A stretch of 64,000 nt of DNA from Synechococcus sp. PROS-U-1 (GTDB lineage: Bacteria; Cyanobacteriota; Cyanobacteriia; PCC-6307; Cyanobiaceae): positions 1,550,001-1,614,000 of the forward strand of contig NZ_CP047951.1 of NCBI RefSeq assembly GCF_014279755.1, read 5' to 3'. The notes beneath the pieces were generated by a model, which saw nothing but the letters and a program-made list of their open reading frames with translations, made no database searches and had not been told where the DNA came from. Each line of letters starts with the position of its first letter. The stretch's first letter is position 1. The position numbers and the translations under genes are program-made. Of this stretch, positions 45,987-54,011 are shown one piece after another.

Positions 45987-46430
45987 ATGATCCGTAATTC
46001 ACTAGGTATTTTCATCGGAGTCCTCGCAACCTCGTTCGCATGGACCGCTCAGTTAGCAGCCGCCACCTGGGTCGATACCGACAAAATCAGCAATTCCAGG
46101 AACTTGCAAATGCAAGTAGATATAGACTCAGTTAATTACAAAGGAGATTGGATTTACTTTTTGCAGAGGATCAAAAATCTTGACGACTCGAAAGCATACA
46201 AGCCATGGGATGTAGGGATCAATTGCTCAAAAGGCGTGCTTGTTGAAAGATTTTCAGGTTCGGACGAGTACGAGTCGACTCAGTTTCGGCGCAATGGCAA
46301 GTGGTTTATAGACTTCGCCAACAGAAACGACCCTAGTGACGTATTCAGCGTGGAGGTCGAAGCTGAAGATGATGCATACAGAGAGAAATCATATTCCTTC
46401 ATTTGCTACAAGTATAACCGACAACAGTAA
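45987..46430 (+). CDS. Secreted accessory protein, unknown function
   Basis: A signal peptide (MIRNSLGIFIGVLATSFAWTAQLAAA) precedes about 120 residues rich in beta strands (LQMQVDIDSVNYKGDWIYFL) with two Cys (VGINCSKG, SFICYKY). It probably acts in the periplasm. An R1 copy lies just downstream on the opposite strand. Confidence 0.75.
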   Translation: MIRNSLGIFIGVLATSFAWTAQLAAATWVDTDKISNSRNLQMQVDIDSVNYKGDWIYFLQRIKNLDDSKAYKPWDVGINCSKGVLVERFSGSDEYESTQFRRNGKWFIDFANRNDPSDVFSVEVEAEDDAYREKSYSFICYKYNRQQ

Positions 46431-46440
46431 TCGAAACCAA

Positions 46441-46581
46441 ACCCCGCCATTGCTGATGGGGTGAAGTGTGTGTGAGGTTTTGTCGGGAGATGGATAGCGA
46501 CAATCACAACGCCCCCTGCTTTTCCCCGAAGGGTTTTGTATTGCTTTCAGCCCCGTGTCTTAGGCGTCAGGCTTCCCGACA
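46441..46581 (-). repeat. R1 structured repeat, copy C, full length
   Basis: Arms TGTCGGGAG (46481-46489) and CTTCCCGACA (46572-46581) pair over nine positions. Inside are AGCC/GGCT and the CCC-CGAA-GGG hairpin. On the minus strand it ends in the hairpin CCCCATCAGCAATGGCGGGG and a weak T-run. It begins 13 bases after the next minus-strand gene's stop (46594). Confidence 0.85.
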
Positions 46582-46593
46582 TGTACGAAGTTC

Positions 46594-46878
46594 TTATCTG
46601 AAGCAATTAGTACCTGCTGCTTTATCAAGCATTTCTGCAGTCGTTGTTGCATTCGCATCTGCATAAGCAACAGCAGGATTTACTCCAAGTTCCCTCATGT
46701 ATTTTTCGGCTTGCGCACCTCCCTGTGACTTTAGAATTTGGCCATGCTTAATATCACAAGCAGCCTTCCAATAAGCAGTTGCAGCTTTTTGGGTGTTAGT
46801 GAGAGCGGTTGCAGGTAGGGCGACAATCAAAGACACCCCTATTGCAGAAATGAATGAGAGTCGCTGAGAAGTGTTCAT
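46594..46878 (-). CDS. Small secreted protein with two cysteines
   Basis: The start MNTSQRLSFISAIGVSLIVA opens a signal peptide ending ALPATA. The 70-residue mature part has KAACDIKHGQ and GTNCFR, a likely disulphide. An upstream ORF extension covers the NGDGVFTGR module and is not part of it. Copy C of R1 follows its stop and may act as its 3' end. Confidence 0.7.
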   Translation of the reverse strand: MNTSQRLSFISAIGVSLIVALPATALTNTQKAATAYWKAACDIKHGQILKSQGGAQAEKYMRELGVNPAVAYADANATTTAEMLDKAAGTNCFR

Positions 46879-46889
46879 TTGATTGGTAT

Positions 46890-46935
46890 GTGTTGTGGGC
46901 CTCTCGCCCCGTGAACACACCATCTCCGTTCATGT
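46890..46935 (-). repeat. NGDGVFTGR module, copy 1
   Basis: On the minus strand this reads MNGDGVFTGREA in one frame. A near-identical stretch (WNGDGVFTGRKIK) lies at 53915-53950, and a related NWSRDSGDGVYIGW opens the RTX-like protein at 60409. The acidic loop resembles a Ca-binding site. Confidence 0.55.
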
Positions 46936-47009
46936 CAGAAACACATCCCCCAAATGAGGGATTTTCAAGGCACCGCGATAGACACGGCAGCATCCACCTC
47001 CTCCCCCCC

Positions 47010-47105
47010 CACTGACTGCCATCGCTGGAAGAGGTCAGGGTCATTGGCGCATAGAGCAGCAACCAGCTCTCCCATCAGGAATAAGGCAATGCGGGTGTCT
47101 TAAGT
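47010..47105 (-). pseudogene. Decayed copy of the 40-residue DTRxALFLMGELVAAL family
   Basis: The minus-strand frame DTRIALFLMGELVAALCAND matches the intact gene at 50843-50965, but the ATG region has become ACT TAA and the C-terminus is changed. Confidence 0.65.
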
Positions 47106-47192
47106 CAAACCTTTTCCATACAACCTTCTTCAGATGCCACCACCTTGGTGTGATGCCGGGCTATCGCACACAGGCAGAGGAAGATCCTCTAC

Positions 47193-47351
47193 TCAATATC
47201 CGCCAATTCGCAGAACCATCTCAAGAGCACTCAAGCCAAAGATGAAGGTGCCGCCAAGCAGCGCAAGTTCCTTCTTGGATGAAGCCATGGGAAGGAGGGC
47301 AGAGCCCATGATGAGGGATGCGAAGAATATAAAGGGATTCTGAAGCTCCAA
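47193..47351 (-). CDS. Small two-helix membrane protein
   Basis: A TTG start gives 52 residues with two membrane segments (FIFFASLIMGSALLPM; LALLGGTFIFGLSALEMVL) separated by ASSKKE. A later ATG in the first helix is less likely. No family is recognised. Confidence 0.45.
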   Translation of the reverse strand: MELQNPFIFFASLIMGSALLPMASSKKELALLGGTFIFGLSALEMVLRIGGY

Positions 47352-47455
47352 GCTGTCGCTCTCAGCACAGAAGCAAGTCTCTCACTGGATGTAACGAAAA
47401 CTTCATTAAGCACTCGTTACTTAGGTTTAATTACCTATGAATATCGCAGCGCTCT

Positions 47456-47596
47456 TCATATAACTTTATCTATATGTTGAGAGTGGATCCAGGAGTGTAA
47501 TCGCTCGATACACCAGAAGTAGGTTCTGAACTCCATGGTGTTCCAGTTGCTTCGAAAGGCTGATAGGAACAGAGCAATGCGGGTGTCTTGAGACAT
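47456..47596 (-). pseudogene. Truncated copy of the 40-residue family
   Basis: The head MSQDTRIALFL is kept, preceded by the R2 leader, but after 11 residues the sequence changes to unrelated codons. The R2 leader and a terminator lie just upstream. Confidence 0.55.
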
Positions 47597-47671
47597 GGGC
47601 CAGACGTGACTGCCTTGAGTGTTTCCCGCTCTGCTCAAGCAATAAAAAGCCCCGCCTTGCGAGCGGGGCTA
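47597..47671 (-). terminator. Terminator of the gene at 47734 running into R2 leader
   Basis: Minus strand: AGCCCCGC-TCGCAAG-GCGGGGCT with TTTTATT (47644-47671), then the R2 leader TTGAGCAGAGCGGGAAACAC (to about 47597) that precedes the truncated small gene. Confidence 0.8.
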
Positions 47672-47733
47672 AAGACCAATAGTGCTATTGCTGGAGGCTG
47701 AAGCAAATTGTTCTGACGGTTTATCGCAAATTC

Positions 47734-48126
47734 TTATTTGAAGCATCCTGGATTTGCTTTCTTTACTGTTGAAATCACGCCTGGTGCAATATCGATCTTC
47801 AAGAATTCATCTGCATCGTATTGCTTGAACATCTTCAAATACTTGTCTTTGGTCTCTTCTAAGATTTCACTGTTGGCGCTTAAAAAGCAAATGAGAGATA
47901 AGTTTGTTGTTTGACTGATGACGGCACTCAGTACGTCACATGCCATCTCTCGTTTGACGCTAGATCGGCAGAAGCTCATCACGTCGTCAACGGAGTCAAA
48001 TGGCTTTTCGGCAGCGGCTGATGCTTTCAAAAGGATTGGTGAGTTGGTCTCCTGTGCTCTTGATGGAAGCGGAGCAATGGCAATGGCAGAAGCCACAAGT
48101 CCGGTGGAGAGTCGGCGGAGCATCAC
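47734..48126 (-). CDS. Secreted accessory protein with shared signal-peptide module
   Basis: The signal peptide MMLRRLSTGLVASAIAIAPL PSRAQ is almost the same as in the beta-barrel protein at 52279, as is the leader before it. The mature part, about 105 residues, has four Cys (SFCRSS, MACDVL, LICFLS, NPGCFK) and no similarity to the barrel. Function is unknown. Confidence 0.75.
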   Translation of the reverse strand: MMLRRLSTGLVASAIAIAPLPSRAQETNSPILLKASAAAEKPFDSVDDVMSFCRSSVKREMACDVLSAVISQTTNLSLICFLSANSEILEETKDKYLKMFKQYDADEFLKIDIAPGVISTVKKANPGCFK

Positions 48127-48169
48127 TCAAGCGCAATTCCGCGAATGATGCCGTCGATGCCCTCGGTCG

Positions 48170-48448
48170 TCACGCAAGCCAACGAGTAATCACGGTGCCT
48201 TCGTAGACATGACCAGAGGCTTCGACAATCGGCTTGGTCTCTGGGTTCGTGAAGATGTTGTAGAGGACGTCTTCGGGTCCTTGAAACATCACTGTCGCTC
48301 TTTTGGGGTCGTCCTTGCAGACACCAATAAAGAAGGTCTTTACTCCCATCTCGGCAAACATCGCTTGCTGCTCAGGAGCATTCATATGTGCGCGATATTC
48401 CTCAAACGTGTTGCTGAGCTTGAAGTCCAGAACAGTTGTCTCAGTCAT
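48170..48448 (-). CDS. DUF3764-family protein, copy 1
   Basis: The 92-residue product (TVLDFKLSNTFEEYRAHMNA, MGVKTFFIGVCKDDPKRA, GHVYEGTVITRWLA) has the ferredoxin-like dimeric barrel pattern of DUF3764, a cyanobacterial family without assigned function. A second copy at 61537 is more than 90% identical by eye, including about 60 bases upstream, so the duplication is recent. Confidence 0.85.
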   Translation of the reverse strand: MTETTVLDFKLSNTFEEYRAHMNAPEQQAMFAEMGVKTFFIGVCKDDPKRATVMFQGPEDVLYNIFTNPETKPIVEASGHVYEGTVITRWLA

Positions 48449-48482
48449 GGTTTGAGTGGTTCTAGTTCGCAATAGAACTGTT

Positions 48483-48713
48483 TTAACCAGCTTCAGGAGC
48501 CCAGCCCACTTCCTTCAGCCACGTCGGCGCCCAGAGCTTGCAGCGCTTCTTTAGGTGCTCGCCCTGCTGCAGTTGCTTCTGCCTGAGGTTGCAGCCCACC
48601 ATCGTGTGGCAGTGGTGGTCGACGCCATAGGTGAAGTGTTGGCAGGTCATGAAGACCACGCCGCCTTTCCAGTTCTGCAGGTCGCGCTCGTCGACAAAAT
48701 CCCACTCCTCCAT
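48483..48713 (-). CDS. Cys/His-rich small protein
   Basis: The 76-residue product (MEEWDFVDERDLQNWKGGVV, MTCQHFTYGVDHHCHTMVGC, KKRCKLWAP) has four Cys and several His that could bind zinc. The start at MEEWDF is preferred over an upstream Met. It lies in a run of minus-strand small genes. No family is recognised. Confidence 0.65.
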   Translation of the reverse strand: MEEWDFVDERDLQNWKGGVVFMTCQHFTYGVDHHCHTMVGCNLRQKQLQQGEHLKKRCKLWAPTWLKEVGWAPEAG

Positions 48714-48771
48714 CGCCACTAGATACAAGTACGCCTGTTCTGATAATGGTGGGTCGGTTTTGGCAACGGGG

Positions 48772-48987
48772 TTAGCGGTCCCAACGACGCCTCAGCTGCG
48801 GGATCACCACAAAGTCCATCACCGCAAAGCTAAACAGGCACGGCAGGAAGCCCCTCTCCACGAAACCGCACACCAGCCGTCGCGGGTCCAAAACGCAGAC
48901 CACCAACTGAGCAATCCAAAAGACCGCCACCTTGATGGCGAACGAAGTGAGGGCGAAACGCCTTTCAGCTGCACTGAGACGAAACAC
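48772..48987 (-). CDS. Small membrane protein, RLSAAE family, copy 1
   Basis: The 71 residues (MFRLSAAERRFALTSFAIKV, FWIAQLVVCVLDPRRLVC, ERGFLPCLFSFAVMDFVV, RRRWDR) have two membrane helices. The gene at 55979 on the opposite strand is a clear paralogue. Function is unknown. Confidence 0.7.
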   Translation of the reverse strand: MFRLSAAERRFALTSFAIKVAVFWIAQLVVCVLDPRRLVCGFVERGFLPCLFSFAVMDFVVIPQLRRRWDR

Positions 48988-49054
48988 TGCCAGCAGTCAG
49001 CAGACGAATCACAATGGGTTGATTCGCCGTGTAAGGCAATAGGCTGACCGAAAA

Positions 49055-49159
49055 TCAAGCCTCGACTGTGATCGCGTTGGCAGCGGCATGCAGATCGTGA
49101 GTCGCATCGGGCTTGAACCGTGCGTAGCTCTTGAGGTGAACTTCGATCGTGTGCCCCAT
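49055..49159 (-). pseudogene. Detached tyrosine-recombinase C-terminal tail, copy 1
   Basis: The frame MGHTIEVHLKSYARFKPDAT resembles the last box of phage integrases (L/M-GH....H...Y), with the catalytic Tyr candidate in KSYARF, and ends ANAITVEA. Nothing upstream in frame resembles the rest of the domain. The stretch 49160-49445 holds no gene that I can see. Confidence 0.65.
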
Positions 49160-49445
49160 GGGGGCAGATGTTTGCAGCGGCAGGTTCATTGCGTGCGACC
49201 GCTTCGCGTAGTGAAACCTGTTCTGATCCTTATGACCGTCACCAATTGTTCGGATGTAAGCCTCACCTCATTCGCCTCGGTATGCGGATCGTGCATATCG
49301 GATCAATTTGGCCCATCACCTCCATCAGAGCCCATCAGAATAACGTTGGTCTCAGGGGGGTGTGCCTTGTGCAGAACGAGCACCCCTTTGTTTCCACCTT
49401 GTTAGCCAGTGCAGGTCCATCGACACAGCAGATCGTCTGGTTGGG

Positions 49446-49643
49446 TCACATCGCATGGACGACCCGATAGGTGCCCAAGGTTGAAATTGCCTTGCGCCGA
49501 GCACCTTTCAATGCCTTGAACTCAGTCTTGAAGTTCAATTCCCTGATCCATTGATGATCAGCCACTCGGCGTTCGATGAAGTACATGCCGAGAATAATTC
49601 TCAGGGTCAAGCCAGAAGGTAGATGCGGGCAGCAGCTCTGCAT
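49446..49643 (-). pseudogene. Fragment related to the gene at 31837
   Basis: LGMYFIERRVADHQWIREL, NFKTEFKALKGARRKAISTL and GTYRVVHAM follow the protein at 31837 closely. The frame ends where that protein continues with TWANQVV, and the N-terminus differs, so it is probably a broken copy. Confidence 0.55.
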
Positions 49644-49843
49644 CTCTGTTTCATCGATTCAGGACATGCATCTGTTGACGGGTATCAGGTGATGCTCTGA
49701 GCTCGACAACAAAAGGGTTACGACACAAGTGCCCCAGGAACACGGCCCGGCACCACACTGGGGCGGCGAAGTCACCCTGTTCGAGGAGTGGTGGCTTCGC
49801 TTGGAAAGAAGTTGAGGGGGCATAACTGTCACCCGAGTCACCC

Positions 49844-50008
49844 TCAAGCCTCAACTGGGGGTAATGACTCAGCCTCCTCTGCCTCAAGACGGAGATAACG
49901 CTTGCGTTGGGCTGACTCCAAACCTGATGTTTGAACTGGATGTTTGGGTGCAACTCGTTGGGGTCGATCACGACCCATGAGTAGTGGATGGATTCCTCGC
50001 CGGCTCAT
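49844..50008 (-). CDS. Small basic protein
   Basis: An AAGGAGAACACA ribosome-binding site precedes the ATG. The 54 residues (MSRRGIHPLLMGRDRPQRVA, RKRYLRLEAEEAESLPPVEA) are basic with an acidic tail. The overlapping frame at 49651-49971 is less likely. No family is recognised; 49651-49843 holds no other gene. Confidence 0.5.
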   Translation of the reverse strand: MSRRGIHPLLMGRDRPQRVAPKHPVQTSGLESAQRKRYLRLEAEEAESLPPVEA

Positions 50009-50129
50009 TGTGTTCTCCTTGGTTATGTGTGAATCTCGCGTAATGACCTGTGGTCCAGCAGCGTTACTCAATAGTTTCATGGTATGTGAAGTTGTCCTGT
50101 GATCAAGATCACCGGTATTGGTGATAACC

Positions 50130-50170
50130 ATATGGAGGTTTTGTCGGAAGATGGATAGTGACAATCGCAC
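50130..50170 (-). repeat. R1 fragment, copy G
   Basis: Only the arm and the start of the core remain (TGTCGGAAGATGGATAGTGA). It lies just downstream of the small membrane-protein gene at 50175. Confidence 0.6.
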
Positions 50171-50174
50171 TCAC

Positions 50175-50372
50175 CTACTTGACTTCAATTCCAGGACGTA
50201 GTGAACCTGACGATGAGCCTCGATACACTAAATCTTGTGCTTCGAGTTCTGTAGTTTCTAGGCTTGTGGAGAAAGGGAACTTTTCCATTGCCACCGCAGT
50301 ACTAATAGTGATTCCGAGCATTACAAAGCAGGAAATCGTTAGTGCTGGATGAATATCATGCTTGTTAGCCAT
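50175..50372 (-). CDS. Small membrane protein whose head recurs in a chimera at 53877
   Basis: The 65 residues have one helix (HPALTISCFVMLGITISTAVAM) and a polar tail. Its first 29 residues are clearly homologous to the head of the frame at 53704-53877. It overlaps the 38-residue gene upstream by eight bases and is the last of three small membrane-protein genes. Confidence 0.6.
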   Translation of the reverse strand: MANKHDIHPALTISCFVMLGITISTAVAMEKFPFSTSLETTELEAQDLVYRGSSSGSLRPGIEVK

Positions 50373-50481
50373 TAGGAGTCAAGAATTTAGTGGCAACGAA
50401 GCATCCAATTACACAGGATGAAATCAGAGTGACACCTTTGTAGAACTGACCGGTGTCAATACCAATTAGAGTTTCAATCAT
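50365..50481 (-). CDS. 38-residue single-helix membrane protein
   Basis: MIETLIGIDTGQFYKGVTLI followed by SSCVIGCFVATKFLTPNG gives one helix. It overlaps the next gene by eight bases and follows the 45-residue gene by seven bases. This close packing is the evidence for translation. Confidence 0.5.
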   Translation of the reverse strand: MIETLIGIDTGQFYKGVTLISSCVIGCFVATKFLTPNG

Positions 50482-50488
50482 GGCCGTC

Positions 50489-50626
50489 TCAATTGTTGAC
50501 TTGGTCTTCAAAGAAACAGTAAATACCTATGCCCCATAATCCACCAACGATGATGCTGGCCAAGGGTGTACCTCCCGCGACGAATAGGGCAGAGATTAAA
50601 AATAGAGTGAATGAAAATGCAATCAT
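50489..50626 (-). CDS. 45-residue two-helix membrane protein
   Basis: From the ATG giving MIAFSFTLFLISALFVAGG, a second segment TPLASIIVGGLWGIGIYCF and an acidic tail EDQVNN follow. The longer ORF start is less likely. It heads the three-gene cluster. Confidence 0.55.
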   Translation of the reverse strand: MIAFSFTLFLISALFVAGGTPLASIIVGGLWGIGIYCFFEDQVNN

Positions 50627-50762
50627 CAGTCCTTGAAGAGGTATGAGGCTGTCTCCCCCTAAACACACCTTCGCTTTTTGACTGACTAAATACATTTAAA
50701 ACAAGAAAGAGTTGCCTGAGAATTAGATAAGTGCGCATTCCTGCCTGGTTAGAGGCTCACGC

Positions 50763-50831
50763 CTAGGTGCCACCCAGCAGGCTGTCCTGCTCTTCCACTG
50801 TCAGGAACGAATACAGCCAGTCGAGCAACAA
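50763..50831 (-). CDS. Tiny protein, WL..FLTVEEQD family, copy 1
   Basis: A TTG start behind GGAGG gives MLLDWLYSFLTVEEQDSLLG GT. The frame at 60462-60539 (MDWLDPFLTVEEQDRLTGW) is its paralogue. It follows the 40-residue gene with an 11-base gap. Confidence 0.45.
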   Translation of the reverse strand: MLLDWLYSFLTVEEQDSLLGGT

Positions 50832-50842
50832 CTCCTCCACCA

Positions 50843-50965
50843 CTACTCACTTAGGTCTTGTATCCCACCAGACAGCCACTGCCTGAAGGCATCAGGGTCA
50901 TTGGCGCGTAGTGCTGCCACCAGCTCTCCCATCAGGAACAGTGCAGTGCGAGTGTCGCGGGTCAT
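50843..50965 (-). CDS. 40-residue protein, intact member of the DTRxALFLMGELVAAL family
   Basis: The frame reads MTRDTRTALFLMGELVAALR then ANDPDAFRQWLSGGIQDLSE, a helical amphipathic protein. The R2 leader precedes the ATG. Two decayed copies lie at 47.0 and 47.5 kb, and a trace of the leader and head at 61.4 kb. The family is small, island-specific here, and unknown to me. Confidence 0.6.
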   Translation of the reverse strand: MTRDTRTALFLMGELVAALRANDPDAFRQWLSGGIQDLSE

Positions 50966-51010
50966 TGCTCAGAAGTGACTGCCATGGGTGTTCCCCGCTT
51001 TACTCAAATA
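50966..51010 (-). repeat. R2 leader of the intact 40-residue gene
   Basis: Minus strand TTGAGTAAAGCGGGGAACAC then CATGGCAGTCACTTC. Equivalent leaders lie at 45826, 47600, 57700 and 61455. In the copy at 57.7 kb it precedes the GrrA gene instead. Confidence 0.65.
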
Positions 51011-51130
51011 ATAAAGAACATCTTCTCAAGGGCAGGATGGATTCTGAAGTATTGCTTAAAAACAAATGGAAAGGAGCAGGTATTTGAAGAGAGCAACCAA
51101 AGAAGCAAGAATTAATCAATACACCATCTG

Positions 51131-52279
51131 TCATGAATTAATTTGGCAATAATATTCGTATTTCATGGTTTCGCCAGTTTTAATAGATGTTTTCAGGGTT
51201 TCACTATAACTAAATGCTCCCGCTTTTTTCGTGCAACTCTCGTAAGCTTTATCCTTAGTGTACTCAGCGTCAGTTGCACTCTCGTAGCCGGTAGAAGTTG
51301 ACTCGCAGGACTCGACGTTATTGGACAACGTTGTTCCGTTGTTCTTGTATTTCCAGCACTTGTCGATGCTAGCAATGGTGTCATGAACTCTAATATTTCT
51401 GTTTCTCGGAGTAGAGGTAAGCGATGCAATTACGACGTCTTTTTGCGCATCATTTGAATCATTTGTCGAAGTGCGGAAGCGAAACTCAATCGCAACAGTT
51501 GCCCTAGTATCGAATGCTCTGTCGTAAGAAATATTTAATTTGGCCGCCATACTATTGTTGACCTCGTACTTCAGCTCTCCTAAAAAGCCGGAGCCATCCG
51601 CAGATCCGTGATCACCGCTTTGATAATAATAGCCTATAGAGCTGATCAGCTTTGGCGCTACTCGATATCCAACATTTAGGCCAAAAGTATCAAGTGCACC
51701 ACCCTCGTAAAACCAATTCAGTCTCTGCTGCGTGTCTCCAAATGGCACTAAGGCGTAAACATTGATATTCCATTGTTTCGAAACTGCCTCTGCATCGAAT
51801 GCAACCTGCTGGAAGAAAGCACTATTTTTTGTTCCGCTTACTTTGATGCCAGTATCAGTTCTACCTGTATTCATGGGGCGGCTGTCATATCCAGCATTTA
51901 GCCCATACATCCAAGTGCGATCACCATTCAAAAAGCGATAGCCAAAGCGAGACGAGGTGCTAACAGTGGTGCCAGCAACATCGGTGTTAATGATGCTGCT
52001 ATAGCCGTCTCGGTCGCCGAAGTGGGCATTGACCAAGGCATCAAGGAACCAAATACTGTTCTCTCCAACAGACAGTGGAAGGAACCCGCCTATACCGGCT
52101 TGGTTTGGTGTTCCTGCACCTTGCAATGCACCTTGAAAACCAATGGTGGGCTTGACCACATCCTTAAGACTGATGCTCATCACACCAAGATCTTCTGCAG
52201 TGCCGTCCTGAGCCTTGGTTGGAAGGGGCGCAATGGCGATGGCAGAAGCTAGAAGACCTACGGAAAGACGGCGCAGCAT
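51131..52279 (-). CDS. Outer-membrane beta-barrel of inverse-autotransporter type
   Basis: After the signal peptide MLRRLSVGLLASAIAIAPLP come about 250 residues of alternating beta strands: QAGIGGFLPLSVGENSIWFL, SRFGYRFLNGDRTWMYGLNA, GYDSRPMNTGRTDTG, WNINVYALVPFGDTQQRLN and SYDRAFDTRATVAIEFRFR, the intimin/invasin-like barrel pattern. About 95 C-terminal residues with four Cys would lie outside the cell. Such proteins display or anchor surface domains. The leader and signal peptide are shared with the gene at 47734. Confidence 0.75.
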   Translation of the reverse strand: MLRRLSVGLLASAIAIAPLPTKAQDGTAEDLGVMSISLKDVVKPTIGFQGALQGAGTPNQAGIGGFLPLSVGENSIWFLDALVNAHFGDRDGYSSIINTDVAGTTVSTSSRFGYRFLNGDRTWMYGLNAGYDSRPMNTGRTDTGIKVSGTKNSAFFQQVAFDAEAVSKQWNINVYALVPFGDTQQRLNWFYEGGALDTFGLNVGYRVAPKLISSIGYYYQSGDHGSADGSGFLGELKYEVNNSMAAKLNISYDRAFDTRATVAIEFRFRTSTNDSNDAQKDVVIASLTSTPRNRNIRVHDTIASIDKCWKYKNNGTTLSNNVESCESTSTGYESATDAEYTKDKAYESCTKKAGAFSYSETLKTSIKTGETMKYEYYCQINS

Positions 52280-52430
52280 CTGATAGGTGCAATTCCGCGA
52301 ATGATGCCGCGGTTTGTATCGGTCGTCAGGCGATGACTTCAATCACCACACCGGCGGCCTGCACAGCTGCCAGCCTGTTTTCAGCATGTTGTCCCACGCC
52401 TCGATGACGTTATTCCGCAGTATCAATTTT

Positions 52431-53558
52431 TTAATTAACACCAATAGCAGAATGTATTTCAGGAACTTTCCAGCTCCCGTCAAAATAAGCCTCTTGGGGA
52501 GAGTAGATTCGAAGGGTGGCGTTTGAGCCAGGATAAATTTCTAGAAAATTTTCTTTTGTTGAATCTTTTCCGAAATTGAGCACATAGCTTCCGTTGTCGC
52601 TCTTCTTCGCGAAGGAGCTATTGATATTATAATTATCTCCTTGAGCAAATCCATCTTTATCGTAAATAGTTACTGACCAAAAAGCATTATCAGCCATAGG
52701 CACATCATTGAGCGTGAGTGTCAAACCTTTGCCAGAGACAGGAATTGCGATAGAGGGGTAGACAGCCCCCTTTTTTGTCAGCGCTCCCCACCCGTAGGCG
52801 ACCCCTATATTTCTCATCTCAGAACTGATCTCGCCTTTCTTGCCAAATACATCTTCGGAATTAATACCTTTTGCCTCTTTTTCCTTTTGATAGTTTGACC
52901 TCATTCTAAGCATTTGGTCCCTATCCCAGTTTTTAGTTTGTACAAATTCGCCGCGACTCTCTTGGCTGATATGTATTTTATCTTGAATCTCGCCAACCCA
53001 CATGATGTCAGCGGGGTCCTGCATATTTACCTGAGTGCGAATAATGACATATGCGAAGCGGCTTCCAACCATTTCTTCTGTGATTTCATAGCCTCCAGGC
53101 TTGCTAGATTGCAATGGAATCCAGGAATCTGAGCTAATGACTTCCAGGATTTGCAAGCGGTCGGAGGCTGGCAAGGTAATCGTTGCTGGACTTGTCAAGT
53201 CAAGAACAGCCATCGAATACAACGTATCGAAATTCGCTCTTAATATGGTTTTATCTTTTGGATCCATTGCCTTGCGGAGATGCATGAAAACACCCATGCC
53301 ATCTGAACATGTTGCCTTAGCAATTTTTTCAACGTAATCACCAAGGATTATTTCCGTTTCAGCAAACGCATAGTTGTCTGCATTAACAACGGCTATTGTT
53401 GAAGCCTCTTTTTTAAAGGCAGGTTTGATATCGGAGCAATTTGAAGGCATGCTGCCAGCAAAAACAGGAGCATTGGCACTCATTGCCAATGAAGCTCCAA
53501 TGGAAGTGGCAAGACAAGCAGCAGACGCAATAAGGCCCTTTTTAATTTTTGATTTCAT
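52431..53558 (-). CDS. DUF1254/DUF1214 secreted protein
   Basis: A long signal peptide (LIASAACLATSIGASLAMSA) is followed by a DUF1254 region (DNYAFAETEIILGDYVEKIA; LRANFDTLYSMAVLDLTSP; SSDSWIPLQS) and a DUF1214 region (SIAIPVSGKGLTLTLNDVP; FWSVTIYDKDGF; NYNINSS). Total length 375 matches the family. The proteins are periplasmic and of unknown activity. It follows the barrel gene upstream by about 150 bases on the same strand. Confidence 0.88.
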   Translation of the reverse strand: MKSKIKKGLIASAACLATSIGASLAMSANAPVFAGSMPSNCSDIKPAFKKEASTIAVVNADNYAFAETEIILGDYVEKIAKATCSDGMGVFMHLRKAMDPKDKTILRANFDTLYSMAVLDLTSPATITLPASDRLQILEVISSDSWIPLQSSKPGGYEITEEMVGSRFAYVIIRTQVNMQDPADIMWVGEIQDKIHISQESRGEFVQTKNWDRDQMLRMRSNYQKEKEAKGINSEDVFGKKGEISSEMRNIGVAYGWGALTKKGAVYPSIAIPVSGKGLTLTLNDVPMADNAFWSVTIYDKDGFAQGDNYNINSSFAKKSDNGSYVLNFGKDSTKENFLEIYPGSNATLRIYSPQEAYFDGSWKVPEIHSAIGVN

Positions 53559-53703
53559 CTACTTTGCTTTCGTTACCCAAGTGTTCTAGGCACAGAACCC
53601 ACTCTTGCCAATACAAATTGGTCAGCGGCAACTACCCGATTTCTCCGGCGGGGGATTGGTGGCGCGGTCCTTGTTCGGCATGTTCTGGAGTCTGGTTAAT
53701 CAG

Positions 53704-53877
53704 TCAGACGTTGACGGCTGCCACGAGGTCAGCCGTCGCGTTGGGCTTGAACCTGGCGTAGCTCTTGAGGTGAACCTCAATGGTGTGCCCCATTGCCACT
53801 GCAATACCAATAGAAATTCCGAGCCTTGCAAAGCACGCGACTATAAGTGCTGGATGCATGTCATAGTCTTTAGCCAT
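53704..53877 (-). pseudogene. Chimeric frame: small membrane-protein head fused to recombinase tail
   Basis: The first 29 residues (MAKDYDMHPALIVACFARLG ISIGIAVAM) match the head of the gene at 50175. From the Met of MGHTIEVHLKSYARFKPNAT the frame matches the recombinase tail at 49055. The join is in frame at AVAM/MGH. It is best explained by recombination between short similar sequences; whether a protein is made is unknown. Confidence 0.75.
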
Positions 53878-53910
53878 AAGGATGGCGATACATCGGCTTG
53901 AGGTGAGTTC

Positions 53911-53990
53911 TTGATCTTTCGCCCCGTGAAAACACCATCTCCGTTCCAGGTGGGAATCACCTCCCCCATCTGAGGGATCTCTTCATCGGG
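53911..53990 (-). repeat. NGDGVFTGR module, copy 2
   Basis: Minus strand: IPQMGEVIPTWNGDGVFTGR KIK in an open frame. Copy 1 lies at 46.9 kb beside another small gene, with matching CCCCGTGAA.ACACCATCTCC on the plus strand. Confidence 0.55.
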
Positions 53991-54011
53991 CTTTATCCCC
54001 TATCTCGGTAG

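Noticed and set aside
49844-50008. Ribosomal protein L31-like start (RRGIHP)
   Set aside because: Only a few residues agree; the rest, including the Cys motif of L31, does not.
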